Positions 33,860 through 44,862 of a stretch of DNA of 64,000 nucleotides are shown here, one piece after another. The stretch's first letter is position 1; the number at the start of each line of letters is the position of its first letter. The notes beneath the pieces are model-generated. The model did no database searches. It was not told where the DNA came from and saw only the letters and a list, made by a program, of their open reading frames with translations. The stretch covers positions 21,812,878 to 21,876,877 of the forward strand of contig OY829326.1 in assembly GCA_963691655.1 (NCBI GenBank), given 5' to 3'. The position numbers were made by a program, and so were the translations under genes. The DNA comes from Toxonevra muliebris (taxonomy: Eukaryota > Arthropoda > Insecta > Diptera > Pallopteridae).

Positions 33860-36535
33860 TTGTTTTTTTACAATACTTTTAATTTTAATTATTTTATTTA
33901 TGTTAATTCTTAATTTATATTCAAATGTTTCTCAACACAGTGTGAGATTAAAACAAAAATAAACATTTTTTAATTTAAAAGTACCTACATTTTGATTTTG
34001 TTTTATTTAAAAATTTTATTTACTTTTTATATTTCACAAAGAAAAAAGTTTAAGTACAAGAATTTAGTGAAAACAATTTTGATGTAAATTTTTACATAAT
34101 TGACAAAAATATCTATAAACTGCCACTACCTCATTAGCATAATTCAATGCATAGAACATGCCATACGTAGCACAGTGTAGCTCTAATCGTAGCTCTACGT
34201 ATGCGCGGTTCTTTAGTAAAAATTTACCCATAATTACATAAAAATATAAAATATCAATCATTAAAGTAGAAATCCTTAAGATATTTTTAGCGTAATTTCA
34301 ATATATTCTTCAGAACAAAAAAGAAAAAAAAAATAAATAAATAAATTAAATTATTATATTCTTCTAAAAAACTAACGAAATTATAATGAAAAATATTTTT
34401 AAAACAAAGTAGATACATGTGAATTAAATTTGCACCTTTTTTTGAATTAACTATTTAAATAATATTATTACAAAAAACGAAAAGTTATAAATGCACGTAA
34501 TTAGATATAAAATAAATGTCTCTCTCAGGAAATTTTTATTGGTAGTTTTATTAATTAGTTGGAAAACAAATTTTAATTTGCCTAAGCAATTTCTATAAAA
34601 TATCGAACGATGCACATTGAATTCTTATTAACCATAGCATAAATTTTTTTAAAAGAGTCTACAATCATGCGCTGAGAAAAATTACCACACGCTATGTTTT
34701 CAATGTGCCAATCACAAACGTAGATTTCCATTCAGTGAGAGTAAAATACTCTCAATCGACTCTCCTCGTTTCTGTTCGGTGAGTATAAAATGACTACTGT
34801 GCTAAGATATAAAAACTTAGTTGGAAAGGACTTACACAAGATCGTGCAAGAGTTATAAGTCTATCAGTATATGCTGTAATTTTGAAATAGAAGCAGAATA
34901 CACCAAGGCCGTATTTAGGGGGGAGGTTTTGGGGGTTTTGACCCTCTTCGAAACGTGAAAACTTTTTCCTAAATTTTGATATTGATTGCCAGTGGATGGA
35001 AAAAAAGTCTAAATAAAATCTATTGAACGATTTTTAAATATTTTTTAATCGGTTTCTTTCTAAAAAGTCAAATAAAAGAAAAAATTTTAAAAATAAATTT
35101 GAATTGAAATCGTACGAAGTTGTGCAACATGACCAAAAACGGTATTTTCCGGGGTTTCAATCCCATTTTTCTAAAACGTGACGTAATGGGAAGTTTTTGA
35201 CCTCAGATTCGTGTTCAGCATGAAAAATTCATTCGCAAACACTAGGAACAATATTGTTCACCAAACCCATGCAGGACAGTTTAATTAAATAAGCTTTAAA
35301 GTTCTTAATCTTAAAATCTAATTAATTCTTTAACCCATTATTGCTCAGAGCACCCGACTAGGAAGATTTCAATGCTGTGACTGCACGAATTTAGGGAATA
35401 TATGCCAACCTCATCCGGGCTCCTCATCATTGATAATGGCCCAAATTCTCAATGATAATCATTTGAAAAAAAATTAGTCTCTGACTATTTTTGGCATTTT
35501 TGATCATTTTTTTTGAGGCTGGGTTCATTATCAGTAATGGCAAGTCAATGAATTATAAAAATGTATTGGAATCCACATTGAATAATATTTATTTGAAAAA
35601 ATTTTAAATGATTATTCTGTGAATTTTTTTTGTTGTCATTTTCGGCCATTTTTTAAGTTAAGTTTAAGAAAATTCGGAAACAAAAATTTTTCCTAAAGCT
35701 TTAAGACATTTATCCACTCTTCTCCCTAGTCTGATAGGGTCCATCAAATGCATCATCGTATTTAATTTATTGTATTTAAACATCAGTTTCATAAAAATTT
35801 TATATGAATATTTTCGTCGAATGGAATAAAATTCAAAATGAAAATACTAAAAAATAAAACTCATCGTTTTTTAATTTATTTATAGTTAGCTATTTCTTGC
35901 ATCATAGGAGAAAGAGCAAAAGTAAAAGGAGAAGAAAACTTATTCGTACTAGAAATTCTTCTACAATTTATTCATTTTCGAATCGTAAACCTCAAATTGC
36001 TTTTAAAAATTTCTAACAATATCGATAAGAATTGAGCAAACTAATTATCGTGTATAAATTGAGATAAACGATAAGGTAGTAAATCTCAAATTTACCAAAT
36101 TATACTCCATTTTTTAATAGTTTAATATTAAAAACAAAATAATTGATAATTTTTAATAATTGAATAATTTTTCTGCATAAATTTTAGGAACAAAATATTT
36201 TGCTACATAGTTTTCATTCTGGGCGTTAAGTTTAGCTGAAGATAAGGCACAAACCAAAAGCTTCATATGTTACAAAAATAGAAGCTTAACACGTACAGAT
36301 GGCGTTGTAACTTTTTATATTAACCGTCAATTTTCAAATGACCTTGAACTTATCGTGCGCCTTGTTATTTTAGCCTTCACTGTGAAAAAGGCTTAGATTT
36401 CGACAAAGTCTTCGATGCCTATATTTAGGCAAAAATCGACACTATTATTTTAGCCTTCACTATAATAGAGCAATTTTGACCCTTGTACAGTAGGACAGTA
36501 ATTAGTGAAAAAATACAGTAATTTGGAAATAATAA
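33860..36535. other. no gene; one exact receptor element
   Basis: Mostly A/T-rich. 34900-35170 has G-runs and AACGTGAAAACTTTTT-like words common in dispersed repeats. TGACCTTGA at 36339-36347 (TCAAGGTCA on the minus strand) is an exact match to the estrogen-related-receptor element, 2.7 kb downstream of Ldh; a 9-mer can occur by chance. Confidence 0.3.
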
Positions 36536-37302
36536 GGCCCTTATTATAAGCTGCTTTCGACGTTCGATCTTCGCTTGTTATCGAAGATCGAATATCGAAT
36601 GTAAAATTCGTGCAACCCTGTCGAAATTTTCGTTGCGCATCGAACACAATTTTGCTTTCGATACGTGCACGTAATAATTGTTAAAAATGTAAGTATTTTG
36701 CAATTTTTTTTAGCTTTTTTGAGACTAAAAACTAATTTTAAACGGATTTGTAAATTTTATGCAGGTTTAAAGTGATGAGCAACAAATTGCAGTTAGCAAA
36801 TCCTTTGATTGCAAACGATATTTCCTCAATCGAAGAGCTGTTGCCAATTTTAATATGTTTGGAATTGATCTTGCTTCAGCAGTTCATCTGTAATGGTCAT
36901 CAAGTGCACAAACGTTTCCTTGGACAGTCGCAAGTTCTGTACCAATCTTTACACAAATTTTATAGATGGCAAAGATTCTTCGAAAGGCTGCACTTAATCG
37001 TTATCTACTTCTGGTCAGCTCCATCAACCTCTCATCCTTTTCCGATGAATCGTTGAATCGTAATCCCTTTATAGTCAACTATTTTGTTCTTATTTTTTCC
37101 ACTTCATTTTTAAACTTACCGTATTTATTTTTCAAAAGGACGATCAGCTGATAGAAATATACTATCGTGAACAAGTCAAAATGAGCGAAATTCACAATAG
37201 CGCTATTCTCTGTCGAAAGCACGTCATAATACCAAACTCAAATTTGTTCGATCAGGGCATTCGACTACAGTCGAAGATCGAACGCAGCTCATTATAAGGG
37301 CC
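36536..37302 (+). mobile_element. 767-bp Harbinger-like element with short ORF
   Basis: Ends GGCCCTTAT...AAGCTGC and GCAGCTCATTATAAGGGCC are inverted, and both subterminal regions hold GTTCGATCTTCG. TAA flanks both sides (36533-36535 and 37303-37305), the TWA duplication of PIF/Harbinger. A 94-codon open frame (36772-37056, starting just after a possible acceptor TTTATGCAG) may be the N-terminal remnant of its transposase or DNA-binding protein; I see no DDE triad. Non-autonomous deletion derivative. Confidence 0.6.
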
Positions 37303-37305
37303 TAA

Positions 37306-39278
37306 GTCTTACTATGCTCAGAACTTTTTCGGTAAAAATATTTTAAATTCTACTACTTTCAAAAAATAACATCTTTAAACAAAAGAATAATTTCTATCAA
37401 CAAAATACAAAAAAAGTTTAAAATACATAAGAAAAATATTCCAAAAACATTGTTTTTCTTATTTATATTCGTTTTTATGCTTGTATTGTGTTATGATCGT
37501 CTGTTCCAAAAATGGTGAAAAAGTATTTAAGAGGTGTCAATTTATGATCATCGACCAACAAATAAAATTGCAGATGCTTTTTCCTTCTCTAAAATTTCTA
37601 CAAGCCAAACCCACCAACTTCCATTTTCAACCAATGGGCCAACATTAACCTTGGTTACATGACCTTGGTCGATTCACCAATCGAAATGAAAATAAGGTTT
37701 CCACTAGTTTGGGATCGGATTTTTGAAAGAACTTCATAGCAGTATTGAACATAATTTTTTGTACTTATATATTTCTCAAAAAAGGTTTCGAATTTTGGAC
37801 TGTGGAGCTTTTCAACAGCATGATTTTAGCAGGGTTGCCGAAAAATTCATTTGTTTTGCGCCCAACATAAGAAGTTATTTTTTAAATTCAGCGTCTTAAT
37901 ATGTTTCTATCGGTTTACGTCCATTTTATTTGTAACAAACAGAGCAAAAAAAAAATGTTGCCATTTGTGCTAAAAATTTCATTAAAAACAATAAAAGATT
38001 AAAAAGAAATAATAGGTAGCAAAATCCAAAAAAGGCATTTATTACTTGGAAAAAGGCACAAAAATTTCGAAATAGGCACTAAAACAGTGAAAAAGGCAAC
38101 ATTTTTGAAAAATAGAAAGAATAAATAGGGAAAATAAAATTTTATATATTTGGAATCAGGGGCGCTTGAAACGCTAATATATTTCATTAGCCATCATGTA
38201 GGATTTCTCAAATAAAAAAGAAGAATTCCTCATAATCCACTCCATTGTTATTACTTTTTTTCTGTTTTTAATATATAAGTTTGTTTTTCGGCAAAAACTG
38301 TAGTTTTATTTCATTTTTCAAACGTACAGTAATTTAACCAAAAAACCAGTAATTTATTTTTTTTATACAGTAATTTGAAATTATAAATGTAACAACACTG
38401 TACAAAGGTATTATATCTCAAATATTATTCTTATATCGAAAATATAAGCAGCCTTAGGAGAACTGATTGATGTCAATACAAACACAAGCTTTATGGTTGA
38501 AGCCGAAGCTGATTTGCTATATCTGGGAATACTATCGGCTATAAAAAGTGAACTGCCTTTATCAAGACATTAGGATAGTTAATTCCAACTTTCACTTCTC
38601 TCCCCCTTTGATTAAAAGAAAAATCCTGTAAAGTAGCATTTAAAAACTTATTATTTAACGTTTCTAAAACTGTAACCATGCCCTCTTCTCCTTTGAAGTA
38701 AAGCCCAATAAAATCTCCAAAATTTTATGCAATTAATCTGCGATATTGAGATGATTTTAACCTAAGTCCTTCCTAACTATAGTGAACTTAGTACTAGTGA
38801 GTAACTGCCTGATACTTCCGTAAAAACGCAAAAAGGAGTAATCGCTTAAGTGACCTTTAAGAGGGTATGGTCGCATGCAATAGGAAATTGATGAATGAAT
38901 AGTTCACTTTAGTCGCTACCGATTTTATATCTACCCATATACGTCCCACGTTTTTCTTTTTAAATCATGCAAGTATATCAAACTTACTAAAATTCACCAC
39001 TACAAATTTTCAAGACAATCTGTATGAGGTTAAGAATCTGCAAGAGGCTGTAAATCTCTATGCGACTATGACAAAATAATTTTATACTTTTTACTTCGTT
39101 TTAAAAATGTGGCATATTAACATTTTTTATTTAAATTATTATTTTCTGCTTTTTAGTCTTGTGTGTGTGAAATTTTTTTACTACTAATCAAACTAGTTGT
39201 TTAGGCCTAAGCCCATGTAAATTTTCCGTGTTGCACTGTGTAATCGATAACAACCAATTAAGAAATAAATAAATAATA
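37306..39278. other. no gene recognised
   Basis: 37990-38110 repeats AAAAAGGCA-type words. 38300-38400 repeats CAGTAATTT, also present at 36495-36525, so both flanks of the Harbinger-like element share an older repeat. Ends too decayed to define. Confidence 0.3.
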
Positions 39279-39509
39279 TCACATCAAAAGAATTAGTTGT
39301 ACGAAAGTGTACTAGAAATTTTGCTTATGTACTGACGTATTTCCGAATCTTAAAGTGTACTGAAAACCCTACGATCGTATCGAAAAATTATCTTTACAAT
39401 GAATGATGAATGCAATGCTTTGATCTATGAATCTTATTGACAAATATCTACTTTCCAAGACGAATTTTTTGGCGATTCTGATAGAAAAAAGAATGCTGAT
39501 TACGAATCA
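39279..39509. repeat. duplicated flank A of the Helitron
   Basis: Matches 40771-40957 in the same orientation (AATTAGTTGTACGAAAGTG, GTACTGACGTATTTCCG, CGATCGTATCGAAAAAT, AATGCTGATTACGA), with a 30-40 bp insertion relative to the right copy. The Helitron lies exactly between the two copies. Confidence 0.7.
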
Positions 39510-40770
39510 TCTATACATTTATTAGTGTAACTACAACTTTATTCCAGAAGATACAGAAGTGCTATACTATCATATTATATATCAATTTTAAGAGCTTGAG
39601 TAGGTTAGCCAAAAATTATCAGATTTAAAATCGGTTAAGCCAACAAAGCATTGCATTCATCGTTGAAAAAATCATTGCTTAAGCGGGAGTAAATAATAAA
39701 TAAGAGAAAGAGAGAAGACATGAGTAACGGCATCTCTGAGAATTATCTAACGAATTATCTTCATCAGGGATGCCAACTCATTTGTTCTCTCCCCGATAAC
39801 TTTCGAGAAATTCCCCGATTTTCGATCGAATTCCCCGAATTGGTATAATTTCATATTATAACAGCGCTACAAGCACTTTCCATATACAATTTTTACAAAA
39901 TTGACCTCAGTGAGTGTTACTTTAAGGTGACTCTGAACTTTCTCGGTCCAAAACTTAACCAATTTTTATGGGACTGGTAGATTTATAGAAACGTACTTTC
40001 TGAATCAGGAATTCTTAACATATAAGCTTTAGCCCACTTTTGGACATCAAAGTTCTCAACAGACATGAGATTTCTTTTGACACAAATTGAAAATGTCAAA
40101 AACTTTGTTTTAAAAAAAATGGGTTCAATGTTTTGACTATCGGTCTTTAACATATAAAATATACTTCATCTTCTTGATGGCTGATCATAATTTATAAGTT
40201 TAAAGATTAGTCAGCAATGATTAAGAGTTATTAATCGGGAGGTGCTGGTCGAAGGCATAGCTAAACCTTTCTAAACGGCCGAAAGGGAAGTCGAAGCGCC
40301 GCGCGACTGTTTTGGCCTGACTGACACTCGACGGTATAATCGTCTGTATCTACGATAGCACTCTGCGTTCTCTGAAATTTTCACAAAATACTTTCGAAAT
40401 ATAATACTTTCAAATAGCACACTTCTTTAAAAATCGATTTCTTCAAATAATAATAAATTGCAGGGCCTGCTTAAGAAAATATGAAGATTTTAAGGCCCAA
40501 AATTTGAAATATTACATAAGTTAAACATTTTACATTACATAAAATTTGAAAAAATATTCTACAGACTTTAATTACTAAAAGCTGAAAGACTTCAAATTCC
40601 CCGCAAAAAACAGCTCATTCTCCGCAAATTGGGGAATTCCCCGCAAGTTGGCATCGCTAATCTGCATACACAAATAACAAAACAAACACCAACGAGTAGT
40701 TTGGTTCTCTTTTGATATTTGTTTTTCATCAAGAGATTTTTTCACAAAAAACTGGGGCCTTACCGACTAG
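39510..40770 (+). mobile_element. second Helitron copy, interrupted by a hAT element
   Basis: Starts TCTATACATT after an A and ends ACCGACTAG, as in the copy at 8690-9134, with which it aligns throughout. The left arm of the 3' hairpin is lost (only ACTGGGGCC remains) and the base after CTAG is C, not T. Without the 895-bp hAT insertion and its duplication it is about 358 bp. Non-coding. Confidence 0.7.
39765..40659. mobile_element. 895-bp non-autonomous hAT element inside the Helitron
   Basis: Ends CAGGGATGCCAACT (left) and TAGCGATGCCAACT (right, reverse complement). The target duplication is ATCTTCAT at 39757-39764 and ATCTGCAT at 40660-40667, 7 of 8 bases. The uninterrupted Helitron at 8690 shows the empty site, which confirms both boundaries. 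CCCCG words repeat near both ends. No transposase frame. Confidence 0.8.
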
Positions 40771-40957
40771 CATCACATAAAAAAAATTAGTTGTACGAAA
40801 GTGTACTAAAAATTTTGCTTGTGTACTGACGTATTTCCGTACCTGAAAGTGTACTGAAAAACCCACGATCGTATCGAAAAATGATCCTTACAATGAATCT
40901 TATTGACATATATATATCTACGATTCCGATAGAAAAAATAATGCTGATTACGAGTCA
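40771..40957. repeat. duplicated flank A' of the Helitron
   Basis: Right-hand copy of 39279-39509, starting on the base after the Helitron's CTAG end. Confidence 0.7.
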
Positions 40958-42451
40958 GATGTCAGTTTTTCAAAATTCAAAATGGCGAAAGATTTTTTTA
41001 AAATTTATCCGCTTAACTTAAAACCCGTTACCTGGGGGTTTCGGATCAAGCGAATCCGAACAATTTTTAAAAAATTTTCCTCCATTTTGAATTTTAGAAA
41101 TCTTATGCTAGATTCGGAAATGGCCGCGGACGCCATTTGAAGGTTATAATTTTTAAAACATAATGGTATTGAATACACTTTAATGCGCAATAAAGGTTTC
41201 CGTCATATCCCACACACGGAAAGGAACAAAGCACAAATTTTATCGTAACCAATAGTAAGAGGTTTGCATTTTTTTGAGTTTCAGTTACGATAAAATAGTT
41301 TTCACTTTTTGCTTCCTTAAATGATAAAATTATAAATTTTTGTTTGAAAGACTTGAAAAAATAGTATACGCGATTCAAAAATGCAATTAAAACTGTTTTA
41401 AATTTTCTATTAGACCAATTTATGTATTTTGAACGAGCTTTTTGGTCGAAATGTTAATACGCAAATAGTAAACTATTTCATACTTTTTTCCCAATGTTTC
41501 GGCGCAAATTTTAGGCTTCCTTCATATTTACTAAACATTTGTAGTCAAGTAATTAATTTATTTAAAAATGAAATATAGTAGTAAAAAATACAAAAAACAC
41601 GAAAAAACTTACAAAACTCGTAATATTTTTTGACGTCGAAAAATACTGACAGCGGTTGTAATGTAATTTACAATTATTACTTTCACATATTTTATTGTAA
41701 AACATAAGAAGGCTACACACTCGTAATATTTACCTATTATTTTACATATCGTCGCCTGAGAATTGATTTGGCGTATGTGTGTACAAATTCATATACCTAT
41801 ACGCCAAATCAATTCTCAGGCGATGATATGTTTATAAAATTTTAAATTTAAGATTTATTAGAATTTTAAAGCTTCAAAAAGCTAACCACTTAGTTTTAGT
41901 TTTAGTGGTTTGCAAAAAAGTACGTTTATGCTTGTTATGGCTTTAGTTTTTGTTAGTTCAGAAATGATGTGTGCACAATGAAATAACGGACTGTTTTCTA
42001 TATAACGAGTTCATTTATCCACTTCCTCAAAAGCGCTGAATCCATCAGTGTCTATAGACATTCCCAGACTATTTCTCAACTTCTCTTAATGTAATGTAAT
42101 AATTAAACACAGGCCATTAACAAACAAAGTGTGCCAGACGCGTGTACCTACAAGTTTCGAATGTAAAATAATACCAAAATAAATATTTCTAGCTACCCAG
42201 AATAAGTATTAAGTAATAAATATAGATATAAATAAACATTCATATGTATTTCAGCGGAACTTAAACAACAACAATACTAACTAAGTTCATCTAAACGCAC
42301 TTCCGATTTCGAAACAAGCACGACGTGCTTTTAGAATAAATACACAAAAGAAGCTCTTGCGAAAAAAACAGATAAGAAACAAAAGCATTAAGATCTTAAA
42401 AACTGATAGCGCACTGTAAAACTTAACAAGAAAGCCAAAGATTTGTATTTG
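40958..42451. other. intergenic sequence upstream of the lipase gene
   Basis: Contains the hairpin at 41745-41830. Minus-strand frames at 41005-41378 have no recognisable domain. No other structure supported. Confidence 0.35.
41745..41830. repeat. long near-perfect hairpin
   Basis: 41753-41775 and 41800-41822 are perfectly complementary over 23 bp, separated by 24 bases. Outside them CATATC / GATATG extend the stem to about 31 bp with one or two mismatches. It could be a small-RNA precursor or a tiny foldback element; no flanking duplication seen. Confidence 0.6.
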
Positions 42452-42484
42452 TATATAAAACTGAATGTGCTCAAGAAAGAGTCA
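42452..42484 (+). promoter_or_regulatory. TATA promoter of the lipase gene
   Basis: TATATAAA at 42452-42459, then GTCAAAC with A at 42484, 32 bases downstream, a good start position. Predicted 5' UTR is 77 bases to the ATG. Confidence 0.6.
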
Positions 42485-42560
42485 AACAAACATAATTAGA
42501 TTTTCCAGTGAAGCAGATTGAACAGAACAAGATATCGCATTACAAAACTCCAAAGCTAAA

Positions 42561-43721
42561 ATGAATTTAAACTCATACACGTACGTCTTGGGCATGCTCT
42601 GTCATCTTCAGTATTTTAGCAGAGGCGCTGATCGCAGTCAGTATTTATCGATTGAAAAGACACAGTTGCAAAATATGCAAATATTAGAAGATCAATTGTC
42701 GTATGGGTGGAAAGCATTCTGTAAGTTACAATTCGGTTTATTATGTTTTCAATTCATTATTATTGTTATTTCTTTCTACACTTCAGGTGAATCTCCCGTC
42801 GATGAAAGTGTTATGTCCCTGTATACTGGCATTAACCCAAGTGATGCCACCATACACGTAATGACCACCAACAATCAAAGCATTGAGCTGCCCATAAAAT
42901 CAATCTCAGAGATACGTGATTTTGATATTAATCCAAAGCGTAAAACGCTCCTTTACGTGAACGCATACTACACTCCCGACAGTTATTTCAGCGTACAATC
43001 ACATCTGAAATTATTGCAAACAACACGACGCGATCTCAATATAATTGTAGTGGATTTTGCCAAAAACATTCAGCAGCTTTATTATGCGGTGCGTCATCAT
43101 GTCACAGTACAGGGTTATTTTATAGCTAAAATACTAGGAGTGCTGATTGAAAATGGTATATCACCACAGAATATCACCTTGGCGGGGCATTCGGTTGGAG
43201 CAAATATTGCCGCTTTGGGTGCTCGTTTATGTGCAGCCGATGCTAAAACGTTGGGTATAAAAGTATCTCAACTTATTGCAGTTGATCCTGCAATTATGTG
43301 TCAACCTTCGGATTTTTACATACATGCTAATGTCAGTGCACGTGTTGTGGTCATACATGGTGAGGGTGATATTTTTGGAGTACGCCCACCCATGGGCACC
43401 ATTGATATTTATCCGAATGGTGTGGGTTTCTTTCCACGTCGTAAATTACAACCTGGTTGTGAGTCGAAGCTATGCAGTCATATGTATTCGTTTATACTCT
43501 TTATGGAGGCTTTAATTGAGGGGGTTATGATACCAGCCGTTAAGTGTGATAGTTGGGTAAAGTTTCGTAAGCGTGTTTGTAATTATGCGGATACTGTTGC
43601 CATAGGTTTAAAATATCCTGAGAGCGCTATGGGTGTATATTTTTGTATGACACAACCGAATCCACCATTTACTTTTATGGAGCATGGTCTAAGACATCGA
43701 AGGACCAAGAAAAATGCATGA
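42561..43721 (+). CDS. pancreatic-lipase-family protein (exons 42561-42720 and 42787-43721)
   Basis: Alpha/beta-hydrolase of the insect lipase/yolk-protein family, predicted to act outside the cell on lipid esters. Exon 1 (160 nt) and exon 2 join in phase 1 to give 364 residues. The catalytic triad is complete: S189 in GHSVGAN, D220 in AVDPA, H285 in CSH. IDIYPNG and QPGC near 260-278 are family signatures; the VVIHG stretch has Gly where Thr is more usual. The first 20 or so residues (YVLGMLCHLQYF core) could be a weak signal peptide. A TATA box lies 109 bases upstream of the ATG, and a poly(A) signal lies 73 bases past the stop. If the intron is not removed, 22 extra residues rich in Phe/Ile mimic a membrane span. 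Substrate unknown. Confidence 0.85.
   Translation: MNLNSYTYVLGMLCHLQYFSRGADRSQYLSIEKTQLQNMQILEDQLSYGWKAFCKLQFGLLCFQFIIIVISFYTSGESPVDESVMSLYTGINPSDATIHVMTTNNQSIELPIKSISEIRDFDINPKRKTLLYVNAYYTPDSYFSVQSHLKLLQTTRRDLNIIVVDFAKNIQQLYYAVRHHVTVQGYFIAKILGVLIENGISPQNITLAGHSVGANIAALGARLCAADAKTLGIKVSQLIAVDPAIMCQPSDFYIHANVSARVVVIHGEGDIFGVRPPMGTIDIYPNGVGFFPRRKLQPGCESKLCSHMYSFILFMEALIEGVMIPAVKCDSWVKFRKRVCNYADTVAIGLKYPESAMGVYFCMTQPNPPFTFMEHGLRHRRTKKNA
42721..42786 (+). other. stop-free 66-bp intron in the lipase gene
   Basis: GTAAGT donor directly after 42720 and TTTCTTTCTACACTTCAG acceptor ending at 42786. The length is divisible by three with no stop in frame, so the gene reads as one open frame. Donor, pyrimidine tract and T-rich composition argue strongly for splicing. 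Confidence 0.85.
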
Positions 43722-43793
43722 GAGTGTTATATATTATAAGTTACTTAATTTTAGTTTAATAATTGTAGTTTATGTGATTAATTTTGTATTTTG

Positions 43794-43799
43794 AATAAA
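43794..43799 (+). terminator. lipase poly(A) signal
   Basis: AATAAA 73 bases after the stop codon. Confidence 0.65.
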
Positions 43800-43908
43800 T
43801 ATTCGTTTAGGTTGCGTACATATCTAGGCTATTTTCTATTGCTGTTGTTTCAAATCAGTCATGTCCAAAAGTGCTCTTCAGTGCAAAAAAGAGCTTTACG
43901 TTCTTTAA

Positions 43909-44192
43909 CCCCAGAAAGGTAATCATATATTTTGCATACGTTGTAGGTAATCTTCGTCGAATCGACGAAGTCATATTTTATTCCAATTTCTGAAAAGAAT
44001 ATATAGTGTACACACTATAACCTACTTTCCTAATCATATTTAGACTTTTTTTAAACAATTAATATACACCGTTTATATTTTTAAAAGTGATTTGTATATT
44101 TTTAAGAAATTTGCTTCGAGGTACAACAACGAGAAATTTGAAAAAATATGTATATGGTGTTCGTCAAATCGACGAAGATTACCTTTCTAGGG
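43909..44192. mobile_element. 284-bp piggyBac-like MITE
   Basis: TTAA duplications at 43905-43908 and 44193-44196. Terminal repeats CCCCAGAAAGGTAATC (left) and CCCTAGAAAGGTAATC (right, reverse complement). The start CCCTAGAAAG is the known beginning of piggyBac ends. CGTCGAATCGACG near both ends forms an inner inverted motif. Non-coding. It lies about 110 bp beyond the lipase poly(A) signal. Confidence 0.75.
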
Positions 44193-44196
44193 TTAA

Positions 44197-44862
44197 TACA
44201 AGCTTGTATAAATCTGTTCAGTTATCGCTGTCTTTTTTTTTTTTGCATGTATTTCAGTGCATAACTATTTTAAAGCAATAATACATGGGCATGGTGTAGA
44301 AAGCCCGACACTACTTACTTAAAAAAAATAGTAATTTTAAATATTTCTAATTTGAAAAACAAAATTTTTTTCAAACTTCTTCCAAATTTGGCAGTTCACA
44401 TTTCTGATTAACTACTTAATATTTTCTTGAGTATTCGTCAAAAAAACAATTGTAAAATTTATTAAAAAGTAATAACTGTCTCGACTTTAACACTGCATTT
44501 ACACCGTTTGGTAATTTACCATTTTATCGGGCTAAGAGGTCCAAAATTTTTGACAAAAGTGTATATTCTTCATATTCAAGCAGCAGAGATCAAAAGCTTT
44601 GTGTTTTCCGCCCTTCAACATTTACTCGTTTTGAAAATTTTCAAAATGAAATTTCAATAAGAAATTTTAGTACTTAAAAAAATAAAATAAATTTGTTTCT
44701 GAATTTTAGAGGGTCTAGTAGTTTTGACTTAGGTATGAAAAAAAAATAAAAATATTTCTACGCTACATCATGAGCAATAAGTATTCTCTGGGATCAATTG
44801 TATTTAAAACAGTATTTTGGCAGTTATTATAAATTATGTTATCCTTATGTTTTTTATGAGTA
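44197..44862. other. no feature recognised
   Basis: AT-rich with short, unsupported frames. Confidence 0.4.

Noticed and set aside
37830..38400. Possible hAT element, CAGGGTTGCC start and AACAACACTG end with GGCA-rich interior
   Set aside because: The ends match at only 7 of 10 bases and the flanking 8-mers (GATTTTAG versus TACAAAGG) do not match.
42721..42786. Hydrophobic stretch suggesting a membrane-anchored lipase
   Set aside because: It is exactly bounded by splice donor and acceptor, is T-rich, and its removal joins normal lipase sequence; treated as an intron.
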